From Pseudomonadota bacterium (GTDB lineage: Bacteria > Pseudomonadota > Alphaproteobacteria > Sphingomonadales > Sphingomonadaceae), in contig JAJZTH010000001.1 of NCBI GenBank assembly GCA_021849075.1, positions 248,001-312,000 on the forward strand: a stretch of DNA of 64,000 nucleotides. Direction: 5' to 3'. Below the pieces are notes generated by a model. That model saw only the letters and a program-made list of their open reading frames with translations, was not told the origin of the DNA and searched no databases. Both the position numbers and the translations under genes were made by a program. Positions 16,939-25,506 of the stretch are shown piece after piece; the first letter of the stretch is position 1, and each line of letters begins with the position of its first letter.

Positions 16939-19260
16939 ATGCGTATCACCACTGCCTTGCTGCTGGCGTCGACCGCCATCATTTCCGCTCCCGCCTTCGC
17001 GCAAGACGCCGCGCCGGCCGCCGATGCCGCCGCCGACGCTGCGGATTCGGAAATCATCGTCTTTGGCCGTGGCGAGACCCGCCAGGTGCAGGAAATCACC
17101 AATCGCGACATCATCACGCTGACGCCCGGCACCAATGCGCTTAAAGCCATCGAAAAGCTGCCCAGCGTCAATTTCCAGTCGGCCGACCCGTTCGGCAATT
17201 ATGAATGGTCGCAGCGCGTCACCATCCGCAGCTTCAACCAGAATCAGCTTGGCTTCACCTTCGACGGCATTCCGCTGGGCGACATGAGCTATGGCAACCA
17301 TAATGGTCTGCACATCACCCGCGCGATCAGCAGCGAAAATATCGGCAGCGTGCGCGTGTCGCAGGGCGCCGGTTCGCTCGGCACGCAGGCGACCGGCAAT
17401 CTGGGCGGCACAGTGGAGACTTTCTCCGCCGATCCGGCCGATTATCTGAGCGGCGGTTCGCTCGCCGGACAGGGCAACCTCACCTATGGCAGCGATGAAA
17501 CATGGCGCGCTTTCGGCCGGCTTGCGCTGGGCACGCGCGATGGCATTCGCGGCTATGTGTCCTATGGCTATGGCGCGACCGACAAGTGGAAGGGCCAGGG
17601 CACGCAGGACCAGCACATGGGCAATGCCAAGGTCGTGATCCCCGTGGGTGAGGCGAAGATCGATGGCTGGCTGAGCTATTCGGACCGCCGCGAACAGGAT
17701 TATCAGGACATGTCGATGGGCATGATCCGCCGCCTCGGCTGGAACTGGGACAACACGTACCCCGATTATGCCCGCGCGATCGATTATGCCGACCGGCTGA
17801 ACGACGCCGACCGGATCAGCAACAGCGGCGGATCGCCCTTCCCCGACGGCCTGTACGACTATAGCGGCGCACCGGTCGCCGGCGGTCAGGTCTATCCCGG
17901 CAATGTCACCAGCGCGGACGACGCCTATTATGACGCAGCCGGCCTGCGCAAGGACTGGCTGGGCGCGATCGGCTTCACCACGCCGATCGGCGAGCAGGCG
18001 AATGTCCAGATCAAGGGCTATTATCACAATAATAGCGGCATGGGCCTGTGGGCCACGCCCTATACCCCCAGCCCCAATGGCGTGCCCATGTCGATCCGCA
18101 CGACCGAATATGACATGGACCGGATCGGCGTGTTCGGCAGCGTCGACTACACGCTGGGCATCCAGCAGCTGAGCGTCGGCGCCTGGTATGAGAATAACAA
18201 GTTCAACCAGGCCCGCCGCTTCTATGCCTTCGCCAGCCGCACCGAACCCGGCCTGTCGTTCCGCGACTATCCCAAGAACCCATTCGCGACCCAGTGGGCG
18301 TTCGATTTCACCACCGACACGTTCCAATATCATGTGCAGGACAAGATTGATCTGGGCATGGTGACGATCAATCTGGGCTGGAAGGGCTTTCAGGTTACGA
18401 ACAAGGCGGAAGCGATTGTTCAGGCGACCTTCCCCGAAGGCAAGATCAAGGCACAGGACTGGTTCCAGCCCCATGCCGGCTTCGCGGTAGAACTGACGCC
18501 GGAAGCGGAAATCTTTGGCGGCTTCACGCAGGTCACGCGCGCCTTCGCCAGCGCCACCACCACCGGTCCCTTCTCGACCAATCAGGCGGGTTTCGACGCG
18601 ATCAAGGATGATCTGAAGCCCGAAACGTCGGACACGTTCGAACTGGGCCTGCGCTACAATACGTCGCGCTTCAACGGTACGCTGGGCGCTTATCTGGTGA
18701 ACTTCCGCAACCGCCTGCTGGCGGTGCAGGTCGGCAGCCCGATCCAGGGTCTGGCCTCCGCGCTCCAGAATGTCGGCGGCGTCCGCGCCGTGGGCATTGA
18801 AGCGGCCGGCGACCTGAAGCTGGGCGGCGGTTTCGGCGTCTATGCCAGCTACAGCTACACCGACGCCACCTATCGCGACGATGTGCTCAACAGTTCGGAT
18901 GGCACGCTGGTCGCCGCGATCAAGGACAAGACCGTCGTCGACAGCCCCAAACATATGGCGCGCGGCGAGTTCAACTATGACAATGGCCCGATCTTCGGCC
19001 GCATCGGCGTCAACTATATGTCGCGCCGCTTCTACAGCTACACCAACGACGCCTCGGTCCCCGGCCGGGTCATCGTGGATGCCTCGATCGGCTATCGCCT
19101 GACCGACAAGATCGAGGTGCAGTTGAACGCTACCAACTTGTTCGACAAGAAATATGTCGGCACCATCGGGTCGGGCGGCTTCGGCAACAGCGGCGACGCG
19201 CAGACCCTGCTGGTCGGCGCGCCGCAGCAATTCTTCGCCACGTTGAAGGCGGGATTCTAA
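16939..19260 (+). CDS. TonB-dependent receptor, substrate unknown, paired with NPP-type phosphodiesterase
   Basis: Outer-membrane receptor of 773 residues. Signal peptide MRITTALLLASTAIISAPAFA-QDA, a low-complexity Ala/Asp linker, TonB-box-like SEIIVFGRG, a short plug (LKAIEKLPSVNFQSADPFG, VTIRSFNQNQLGFTFDGIPLGDM, VRVSQGAGSLGTQATGNLGGTVETFS) and a barrel ending VGAPQQFFATLKAGF. The plug lacks the usual siderophore signature and is more like the receptors for organic substrates in sphingomonads and xanthomonads. The ATG at 16939 is chosen because the signal peptide starts there; an open frame extends 69 bases upstream. The next gene, 4 bases after the stop, encodes a nucleotide-pyrophosphatase-like enzyme, which suggests a phosphorylated or phosphodiester ligand. 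Confidence 0.87.
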   Translation: MRITTALLLASTAIISAPAFAQDAAPAADAAADAADSEIIVFGRGETRQVQEITNRDIITLTPGTNALKAIEKLPSVNFQSADPFGNYEWSQRVTIRSFNQNQLGFTFDGIPLGDMSYGNHNGLHITRAISSENIGSVRVSQGAGSLGTQATGNLGGTVETFSADPADYLSGGSLAGQGNLTYGSDETWRAFGRLALGTRDGIRGYVSYGYGATDKWKGQGTQDQHMGNAKVVIPVGEAKIDGWLSYSDRREQDYQDMSMGMIRRLGWNWDNTYPDYARAIDYADRLNDADRISNSGGSPFPDGLYDYSGAPVAGGQVYPGNVTSADDAYYDAAGLRKDWLGAIGFTTPIGEQANVQIKGYYHNNSGMGLWATPYTPSPNGVPMSIRTTEYDMDRIGVFGSVDYTLGIQQLSVGAWYENNKFNQARRFYAFASRTEPGLSFRDYPKNPFATQWAFDFTTDTFQYHVQDKIDLGMVTINLGWKGFQVTNKAEAIVQATFPEGKIKAQDWFQPHAGFAVELTPEAEIFGGFTQVTRAFASATTTGPFSTNQAGFDAIKDDLKPETSDTFELGLRYNTSRFNGTLGAYLVNFRNRLLAVQVGSPIQGLASALQNVGGVRAVGIEAAGDLKLGGGFGVYASYSYTDATYRDDVLNSSDGTLVAAIKDKTVVDSPKHMARGEFNYDNGPIFGRIGVNYMSRRFYSYTNDASVPGRVIVDASIGYRLTDKIEVQLNATNLFDKKYVGTIGSGGFGNSGDAQTLLVGAPQQFFATLKAGF

Positions 19261-19264
19261 AGTC

Positions 19265-20605
19265 ATGAAGAAGGCCGCGCTTGCCTCGCTCCTCCTCACC
19301 GCCTGCATCCCGCATGCGGCGCTGGCGGAACCCGTCCTGATGATCTCGATCGACGGGCTGCGCCCCGGCGATGTGCTGGATGCGGACAAGCGCGGCCTTT
19401 CCCTACCCAATCTGCGCCGTTTCCTGACCGACGGCGCCCATGCGTCGGGCGTGACGGGCGTTGCGCCCACGCTGACCTATCCCAGCCACACGACGCTGAT
19501 GACCGGCGTCGCCCCGGCCATCCATGGCATCGTCGCCAATAACAGCTTCGATCCCACCGGCATCAACCAAGGCGGCTGGTACTGGTATGCGCAGGACATC
19601 AAAGTGCCGACCCTGTGGGAGGCAGCGGCGAAGGCGGGCCTGACGACCGGCAACATCCACTGGCCGGTTAGCGTCGCCGCGAAGGGGCTAAGCTGGAACC
19701 TGCCGCAAATCTGGCGCACCGGCCATGCCGACGACGCAAAGTTGCTCGACGCGCTGGCGACGCCGGGCCTGAAAGCGGAACTGGAGCATAAGGCCGGCCA
19801 GCCCTATGCCATGGGCATCGATGAAAGCCTGACCGGCGACCAAAATCGCGGCCGCTTCGCCACCGCCCTGATCGCCGCGCACAAGCCCGATTTCCTGACC
19901 GTCTATCTGACCGCTCTGGACCATGAGCAGCATAGCGTCGGCCCGGATACGCCGCAGGCCCATGATGTGCTGGAAAAGATCGACGCCATCGTCGGCGATC
20001 TGGTTGCGGCCGAGCGCAAGGCGCATCCCGACGCGGTGATCGCGCTGGTCAGCGACCATGGGTTCGAAGCGACCCACACCGGCCTCAACCTGTTCCGCGC
20101 CTTCATCGACGCCGGCTTCATCACGCTGGATAAGGATGGCAAGGTCGCATCCTGGCAGGCCATGCCGTGGATCGCCGGCGGATCGGCGGCGATCATGCTG
20201 TCCCGCCCCGATGACGCCGTGAGCGTGGCCAAGGTCAAGGCGCTGCTCGACCGGCTGGCCGCCAATCCGGCCCACGGCATCGCCGCCGTGCTGGACCAGC
20301 CCGCCATCGCAAAGATCGGCGCTAATCCGCAGGCGAGTTTCCTCGTCAATCTTCAGCCTGGCTTCGTCACCGACATTTATCGCGGCCCCACCGCGCCGCT
20401 GGTCGCGCCCACCCCGGTCAAGGGCATGCACGGCTATCTGCCCGGTCCCGCCCATCTGGAGGCGACTTTCCTGATTACCGGACCACACATCGCCAAGGGC
20501 AAGGATCTGGGCCGCATCGACATGCGCGCCATTGCCCCGACGCTGGCGAAGGCGATGGGCGCGACGTTGCCCGACGCACAGGCCGCGCCGCTGGAGCTTC
20601 AGTAA
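19265..20605 (+). CDS. Ectonucleotide pyrophosphatase/phosphodiesterase-like protein
   Basis: Exported alkaline-phosphatase-superfamily enzyme, 446 residues, cleaving phosphodiester or pyrophosphate bonds. Signal peptide MKKAALASLLLTACIPHAALA-EP. Metal and nucleophile motifs of the NPP group are seen: SIDGLRP (D30), the nucleophile threonine in LTYPSHTTLMTG (T71), LTALDHEQHSVGPD, VSDHGFE and GMHGYLPG. These give the two-zinc site with a threonine nucleophile, as in bacterial NPPs. The gene starts 4 bases after the TonB receptor stop and is probably co-transcribed; the pair could release and import products of an extracellular phosphate ester. Confidence 0.9.
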   Translation: MKKAALASLLLTACIPHAALAEPVLMISIDGLRPGDVLDADKRGLSLPNLRRFLTDGAHASGVTGVAPTLTYPSHTTLMTGVAPAIHGIVANNSFDPTGINQGGWYWYAQDIKVPTLWEAAAKAGLTTGNIHWPVSVAAKGLSWNLPQIWRTGHADDAKLLDALATPGLKAELEHKAGQPYAMGIDESLTGDQNRGRFATALIAAHKPDFLTVYLTALDHEQHSVGPDTPQAHDVLEKIDAIVGDLVAAERKAHPDAVIALVSDHGFEATHTGLNLFRAFIDAGFITLDKDGKVASWQAMPWIAGGSAAIMLSRPDDAVSVAKVKALLDRLAANPAHGIAAVLDQPAIAKIGANPQASFLVNLQPGFVTDIYRGPTAPLVAPTPVKGMHGYLPGPAHLEATFLITGPHIAKGKDLGRIDMRAIAPTLAKAMGATLPDAQAAPLELQ

Positions 20606-20625
20606 CAGGATCGACGCCGAACCGT

Positions 20626-20657
20626 CATCGCCATGACCGCGTGCGATCATGGCGATG
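20626..20657 (+). terminator. Hairpin between NPP gene and ATP-grasp operon
   Basis: Perfect 11-base inverted repeat CATCGCCATGA / TCATGGCGATG with a 10-base loop, 20 bases after the NPP stop. There is no T-run, so full termination is doubtful; it may set apart the following operon. Confidence 0.5.
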
Positions 20658-20705
20658 CAACAGCTTCGTAAGCGGCGCGTCACGCTGGCCCGGTACAGGA
20701 CAGGC

Positions 20706-21737
20706 ATGACAGCGATCCATCCCCGCCAGATCCGCATTTCCGCTGCCGACAAGGCGCGGCTGCGCATCCTCTTCCTCGCCAAACATGCCTGCGCCGACGG
20801 CCGGCCGGATGCGCAGGATGGCAATCACGCCATCTATCATCATGAAATGCGCACCACGCTGGAGGCGATCGGCCTGCATATCGACGTCGCTAACCGCTAT
20901 GATGCGCTGTTCGAGCGGCCCGATGCCGATTTCGTCGTCACCCTGCTCAATCGCGGCGGCTTTCTGAACAGCGAGATGCTCGCGCCGCTGCTGCTGACCC
21001 GCTGCGACCTCCCTTATCTGGGCGCTTCGCCGATCGTGCGGGGCCTGTCCGACGACAAATATCTCAGCAAGATGATCGCGCGGGCGCGCGGCGTGCCGAC
21101 GATGCCGGCGCAACTGTTCCGGCGCGGCGGCCTGTTCGAAGCGCCGACCTTCACGGCCGACCGGCTGGTGGTGAAGCCCAATGCCTCCTCCGCCTCCTGG
21201 GGCGTGAAGATGGTCGATGACTGGGCGGCGGCGCGCGACCATGCCGACAGCCTGTTTGCGCTGGGCCATGACGTGCTGATCGAACAATGGGCGCCTCTAC
21301 TGGACGTCGCCGTGCCCGTGGTGGGCGGCAGTGGCGGCGCGCCCTGGATTCTCCCGCCGATGATGTATGTGCCGGCCGATCCGCATCGCGAACGCAGCTA
21401 TGAGGAAAAACGCGGCCTCATCGACGCGGGCGACGATCCGCTGGTGCTGGTCGAGGACGCGGACCTGCGCACTCGGCTGGAGGCGATGACGCAGGCGCTG
21501 CTGCCTGAACTCTGGCCGTTCGACTATGGCAGGTTCGAATTTCGCTATGACCCGGCCAGCGGGCAGGCATTGTTCATGGAAGTGAACCTGTCCTGCAATC
21601 TCTGGTCGAAAAAGACCATCTCCCGATCCGCCGCCTCGATCGGGGTCGATCATGCCGCGCTGGTCGAAACCATCGTCGGCCACAGCCTGGCGCGACAGGG
21701 CCTGCTCACCGCCATGCCCGAACAGGTGGCGGCATGA
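20706..21737 (+). CDS. ATP-grasp ligase-like protein (D-Ala-D-Ala ligase fold)
   Basis: Probable ATP-dependent carboxylate-amine ligase, 343 residues. Features: RILFLAKHACADG near the start, LGASPIVRGLSDDKYLSKMIARARGVPTMPA (Rossmann-like domain into the central lid, with the pattern seen in DdlA-type ligases), VVKPNASSASWGVKMV (ATP-binding loop), VLIEQW, and FEFRYDPASGQALFMEVNLSCNLWSKKT (metal-binding acidic and Asn residues). The ATG at 20706 gives the natural N-terminus; an upstream in-frame ATG at 20649 would run through the hairpin. It overlaps the next gene by 4 bases. The substrate is unknown; with the next three genes it forms a tight operon. Confidence 0.78.
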   Translation: MTAIHPRQIRISAADKARLRILFLAKHACADGRPDAQDGNHAIYHHEMRTTLEAIGLHIDVANRYDALFERPDADFVVTLLNRGGFLNSEMLAPLLLTRCDLPYLGASPIVRGLSDDKYLSKMIARARGVPTMPAQLFRRGGLFEAPTFTADRLVVKPNASSASWGVKMVDDWAAARDHADSLFALGHDVLIEQWAPLLDVAVPVVGGSGGAPWILPPMMYVPADPHRERSYEEKRGLIDAGDDPLVLVEDADLRTRLEAMTQALLPELWPFDYGRFEFRYDPASGQALFMEVNLSCNLWSKKTISRSAASIGVDHAALVETIVGHSLARQGLLTAMPEQVAA

Positions 21738-22546
21738 TGGCCGGGCGGACCACCGCGGTCATTCTGGCCGGGCGACGTGACGGCGCGACCGATCCGCTGG
21801 CGCTGGCGGCGGGCGTGACGCACAAATGCCTCGTCCCGGTCGCAGGCCAGCCGATGCTGCTCCATGTCATCGAAGCGCTGGCGGCCAACCGCCGGATCGG
21901 CGAAATTCGCGTGGTGATCGAACAGCCCGAATTGCTCCGCGACCTGCCGACGCTTCGCGGGCTGATCGCGAGCGGGCGGCTCAAGGGGATTGGCGCACAG
22001 CCCAATCTGGTCGACAGCGTGCTCGCCTCGACGCAGGGCGCGGCCTTCCCCCTGCTCATCACCACGGCGGACAATGTGCTGCTGACGCCCGAGGCCGTGG
22101 ACGAGATGATCGATGGCTGCGCCGCGACACAGGCGGACGCAGCCGTCGCCTTCACCCGGCGCGCTTTCGTGCTGGCCGCCCACTCGCAAGGCCAACGCAA
22201 ATATTACCGCTTCGCCGATGACAGCTATTCCAACTGCAACACTTACTGGATGCGCGACAGGTCCGCGCTCCGCGTTGCCGAAACCTTTCGGTCGGGCGGG
22301 CAGTTTGTGAAGCATCCGCTGCGCATCGTCAGCGCCTTCGGCCTCCTCAACCTCATCCGCTTCCGCTATGGCATCGGCACGCTGGAACAGGCGTTCGGCC
22401 GCTTTTCCCGCCGCTTTCGCCTGCGCATCAGCCCGGTGATCCTGACCGACGGCGCGGTCGCGATCGATGTCGACAACGCGCGTACGCGCGATGTGGCGGA
22501 AACGGTGATGGCCGACCGCGCCACGCTGGCGATCGCGGCGGAATAA
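21734..22546 (+). CDS. NTP transferase (MobA/GlmU-like nucleotidyltransferase)
   Basis: Predicted sugar- or alcohol-phosphate nucleotidyltransferase, 270 residues. The N-terminus TAVILAGRRDGATDPLA...HKCLVPVAGQPML is the classic nucleotidyltransferase loop and lysine, and ITTADNVLLTPEAVDEMI supplies the metal-binding aspartate. The C-terminal part (about 180-270) is basic and not recognised. Its start overlaps the ATP-grasp stop (ATGATGG), and 3 bases separate it from the next gene. It may activate a sugar phosphate for the glycosyltransferase at the end of the operon. Confidence 0.8.
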   Translation: MMAGRTTAVILAGRRDGATDPLALAAGVTHKCLVPVAGQPMLLHVIEALAANRRIGEIRVVIEQPELLRDLPTLRGLIASGRLKGIGAQPNLVDSVLASTQGAAFPLLITTADNVLLTPEAVDEMIDGCAATQADAAVAFTRRAFVLAAHSQGQRKYYRFADDSYSNCNTYWMRDRSALRVAETFRSGGQFVKHPLRIVSAFGLLNLIRFRYGIGTLEQAFGRFSRRFRLRISPVILTDGAVAIDVDNARTRDVAETVMADRATLAIAAE

Positions 22547-22549
22547 CCC

Positions 22550-23635
22550 TTGCTGACCCTGCGCGCGTTGCCGGTCAGCCGGGACGAAGGCAACAGCCTG
22601 ATCGCCGCCTATCATGACGGTCTGGCGCATCACTGGTCGCCAGCGCGACGGCTGGCGGGACATGTGCTGGCGCTGGCCGGGCGGGGTGGATGGTCGGCGG
22701 CCGAACGGCTGTATCTGGGCCATGGCATACGCCTGCACGGCCTGAGCATGAAGGATCGCAAGGGGCTGCATCGCCTGCTCAACCCCGCCGCCTTCCCGCT
22801 CCACAGTAATCCGTTGAAGAATAAGCAGCTATTTGCAGAACGGGCGGTGGGACTGCCCCTACCCGACGCCTGCGATCCCGACGGCATGAATCTTGTCGAC
22901 TGGCTCGCAGGACAGGACGACATCATCGCCAAGCCCAGCTATCGCTCCAAGGGGCAAGGGGTGGAGCGCTTCGTGCGGCAGGACGGGCATTGGCGGGCAG
23001 ATGATACATGCTTCGACAGTGTCGCTCTCGCTGTTCACCTGCATAGCCTCTGGCGTCAGGGCGGCGTCATCCAGCAGCGCCTGCCAACCCACCCCGCCCT
23101 TGTCGACCTGTCCCCCGGCGCGTTGCCGACCCTGCGCATCGTCACCTGCCTGAACGAAGAAAGCGTACCGGAAATCTGCGCCATCGCGCTGCGCCTGTCA
23201 GCCGGCGGCCCGCGCCCGGTCGACAATTTCAACGCTGGCAATTTGGTGCTGGCGGTGGATGACAAGGGACGATGCGGCATCGCCTGGCGCAGCGGCGGAA
23301 AGCGCCCGCCATCCCGCCACAGCCGCCATCCCGCAACCGGCGCAGCGATCGAGGGCATGACCATCCCCGACCTTGCCGCCGCCCGCGCGCTGGCGATGCG
23401 GGCGCATGATCGATTTCGCGCCGGCTTCACCGTCATCGGCTGGGACATCGGCCTCACCGCGCAAGGCCCTGTGCTGATCGAGGGCAATTGGAACCCGGGC
23501 ACCGACATCGTCCAGCTGGTCGAAGGCCGGGGCATTGCGCAAAGCCGACTGGGCGAACTCTACCGCCATGCTTTGGCGCAACTCCCCGCCAGCCAATGGC
23601 GCGCGGCGCCGGCGTTGCAACGGGACCGCAAATGA
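22550..23635 (+). CDS. Sugar-transfer-associated ATP-grasp protein
   Basis: A 361-residue ATP-grasp protein of the kind found in capsule and exopolysaccharide loci (ATPgrasp_ST type). Seen: PLKNKQLFAERAVGLPLPDA, the ATP-binding stretch DIIAKPSYRSKGQGVERF, TLRIVTCLNE, VDNFNAGNLVLAVD, GMTIPDLAAARALAMRAHDRF and the metal site IGWDIGLTAQGPVLIEGNWNPGTD. It may join an amino acid or acyl group to a sugar. The first codon is TTG at 22550, 3 bases after the previous stop; no ATG is near. It overlaps the glycosyltransferase gene by 4 bases. Confidence 0.85.
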   Translation: MLTLRALPVSRDEGNSLIAAYHDGLAHHWSPARRLAGHVLALAGRGGWSAAERLYLGHGIRLHGLSMKDRKGLHRLLNPAAFPLHSNPLKNKQLFAERAVGLPLPDACDPDGMNLVDWLAGQDDIIAKPSYRSKGQGVERFVRQDGHWRADDTCFDSVALAVHLHSLWRQGGVIQQRLPTHPALVDLSPGALPTLRIVTCLNEESVPEICAIALRLSAGGPRPVDNFNAGNLVLAVDDKGRCGIAWRSGGKRPPSRHSRHPATGAAIEGMTIPDLAAARALAMRAHDRFRAGFTVIGWDIGLTAQGPVLIEGNWNPGTDIVQLVEGRGIAQSRLGELYRHALAQLPASQWRAAPALQRDRK

Positions 23636-24795
23636 AGATCGCCCTCTATGTCCATGCGCTGGCGGCGACCGGCGTGGTGCGCAATGTACGTTTGCTCGCC
23701 GCAGACCTGACGGCGCGGGGCCATGATGTCGAACTGGTGACGGCGCTGCCCGGCGGCGCGGGCGTGGCGGACGTGCGGCACCATGCCCTGCTGCCGGATG
23801 CGGGCGGATCGCGCCTGCTCCAGAAATGGCGGGCCATGCCTCGCCTGCACGCCCATCTGCGCGCCACCAGACCTAATCTGCTGATTTCGGCCGGCAATCA
23901 TGGTCATTTGACCGTGCTGCTGGGTAGCCGCGCGCGGCCGGGGCTGCGCCGCCTCTATCGCATCAGCAACGATATGCGGCGCGCCGCGCTGGGCACGCCC
24001 AAGGGGCTTATCGCTTCGACCGGCCGCATGCTGATGGCGCGTCTGCTGGCGGCCGACGCCGATCATCTGGTGCTGGTATCGCCGACCTTGGCAGAAGGCG
24101 TGCCGCCCTTTGCACGCGCCCTCGCTGCGGGGCGCGCCAGCGTGATCGAAAATGCGATCGACGCCGATGCCGCGCGCAGACAGGCTGACTTTCCCGCGCC
24201 GCATCCGTGGCTGGAAGAGCCTGTGCCCGTCCTGCTCGCCATAGGTCGGCTCGCCCCGCAGAAGAATTTCCCGACTCTGATCGACGCCTTCGCGCGATTG
24301 CGGCAGGAGCGCCCTGCCCGGCTGATCCTGCTGGGCGAAAGCCGCGACGATGCCCGGCAGAGCCTGTACCGGCGGGCGGCCGCGCTGGGCGTAGAAGCCG
24401 ATCTGCTGCTGCCCGGCGCGGTCGACAATGTGTTCCCATGGATCGCGCGCGCCGCCGCCTTCATCCTGCCATCCTGGTGGGAGGGATCGGCCAATGTCCT
24501 GCTGGAGGCGATGGCGCTCAACCGGCCGATCGTCGCGTCGCACAGCGCCGGGAATGCCGCCGCGCTGCTCGACCATGGCCGCCATGGCCTGCTGATCGAC
24601 CCCGCCGATCCGGACGCGATGGCGCAGGCGATGGCGCGGCAGATCGATCCGGCTACGCGCCTTCTGCCCGGCGACAGGATCGATGCTTATGATCTTTCTG
24701 GCTGGTCGGATGCCTGGCAAAGAACGCTCGCCCGCTTCGCACCGGTCAACCGGCCAATTGATTGTGCAAAAGGCCGCTTCGCTTCAATTCCTTAG
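23632..24795 (+). CDS. GT4-family glycosyltransferase
   Basis: Retaining GT-B glycosyltransferase, 387 residues. The N-terminal domain begins MKIALYVHALAATGVVRNVRLLAADL; the C-terminal donor domain has VLLAIGRLAPQKNFPTLIDAFARL, RLILLGES, and the donor-binding EX7E-type stretch SWWEGSANVLLEAMALNRPIVAS. ATG at 23632 overlaps the previous stop (ATGA). Last gene of the operon; its end overlaps the convergent methyltransferase gene by 12 bases. The acceptor is unknown; neighbours suggest a decorated glycan or glycolipid. Confidence 0.9.
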   Translation: MKIALYVHALAATGVVRNVRLLAADLTARGHDVELVTALPGGAGVADVRHHALLPDAGGSRLLQKWRAMPRLHAHLRATRPNLLISAGNHGHLTVLLGSRARPGLRRLYRISNDMRRAALGTPKGLIASTGRMLMARLLAADADHLVLVSPTLAEGVPPFARALAAGRASVIENAIDADAARRQADFPAPHPWLEEPVPVLLAIGRLAPQKNFPTLIDAFARLRQERPARLILLGESRDDARQSLYRRAAALGVEADLLLPGAVDNVFPWIARAAAFILPSWWEGSANVLLEAMALNRPIVASHSAGNAAALLDHGRHGLLIDPADPDAMAQAMARQIDPATRLLPGDRIDAYDLSGWSDAWQRTLARFAPVNRPIDCAKGRFASIP

Positions 24796-25506
24796 CGCAC
24801 AGGGCACGATGCTGGCCGGATCAGGCCGCGCGGCGATGCGGCGGAAGCGGGCAAGATAGCCGCCAGCGGTCGGCTTGGGGATCAATTCTTCCATGCGAAA
24901 ACCCATGGCGGCCAGTTCACAGGCCAGCAGGCGCGGCGGCGTGCCATGCTGGTCGGTCGGCCGGTTGGCGTCGACCACGATCAGTTCGCCATCCTTCCTG
25001 AGCGCGGGGCTGAGATACCAGAGAAAGGCATAGGGTTCAGCAATCTCATGGTACATATGGACCATCAGGATGCGGTCGAAGCTGTTTTCGGGCAGCTTGG
25101 GGTCTTCGGGCGCACCCAGCCGCACGCTGACATTATCCCATTTCTCGCGCGTGATGCGGCGCGACAGCGCTTCGATCACTTCGGGGAGAATATCCTCCGC
25201 CAGCACCCGTCCGTCCGCGCCGACCCGTTTGGCGAGGCGCACGGTATAATAGCCCTCACCCGCGCCGATATCCGCCACGCTCATGCCGGGGCGGATGCCC
25301 GCCCGGTCCATGATATCCTCTGCCTCATTGACGCGGTCGCGCGCTTCCTCGCTGGACCAGCGGGTCGATACGATCGGCGCGATCGGACGGTCGGCGCGCG
25401 GAAAATCCTGCGCGGCGGCGGGGCGATCGGACTCGTTACCGCCACCCAGTTGATTGCAGGCGGCGAGCAGGAGCAAGGTGCCCGCCGCAACCGCCCGCGC
25501 GATCAT
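24784..25506 (-). CDS. Methyltransferase-fold predicted lipoprotein
   Basis: A class I SAM-methyltransferase fold (VADIGAGEGYYTVRLAKRVG at about 85-104; EDILPEVIEAL; FDRILMVHMYHEI) preceded by a lipoprotein signal peptide with lipobox LLAAC (cysteine at about residue 17). About 240 residues. Export would place it where SAM is not normally available, so the true activity or location is unclear; related exported methyltransferase-like proteins are known in proteobacteria without settled function. The start ATG at 25506 overlaps the prfB stop by one base, so the two are translationally coupled. Confidence 0.8.
   Translation of the reverse strand: MIARAVAAGTLLLLAACNQLGGGNESDRPAAAQDFPRADRPIAPIVSTRWSSEEARDRVNEAEDIMDRAGIRPGMSVADIGAGEGYYTVRLAKRVGADGRVLAEDILPEVIEALSRRITREKWDNVSVRLGAPEDPKLPENSFDRILMVHMYHEIAEPYAFLWYLSPALRKDGELIVVDANRPTDQHGTPPRLLACELAAMGFRMEELIPKPTAGGYLARFRRIAARPDPASIVPCALRN

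Noticed and set aside
16909..19470. 853-residue minus-strand frame opposite the third TonB receptor
   Set aside because: It lacks any recognisable motif, and the plus strand encodes a full receptor with signal peptide and barrel end.
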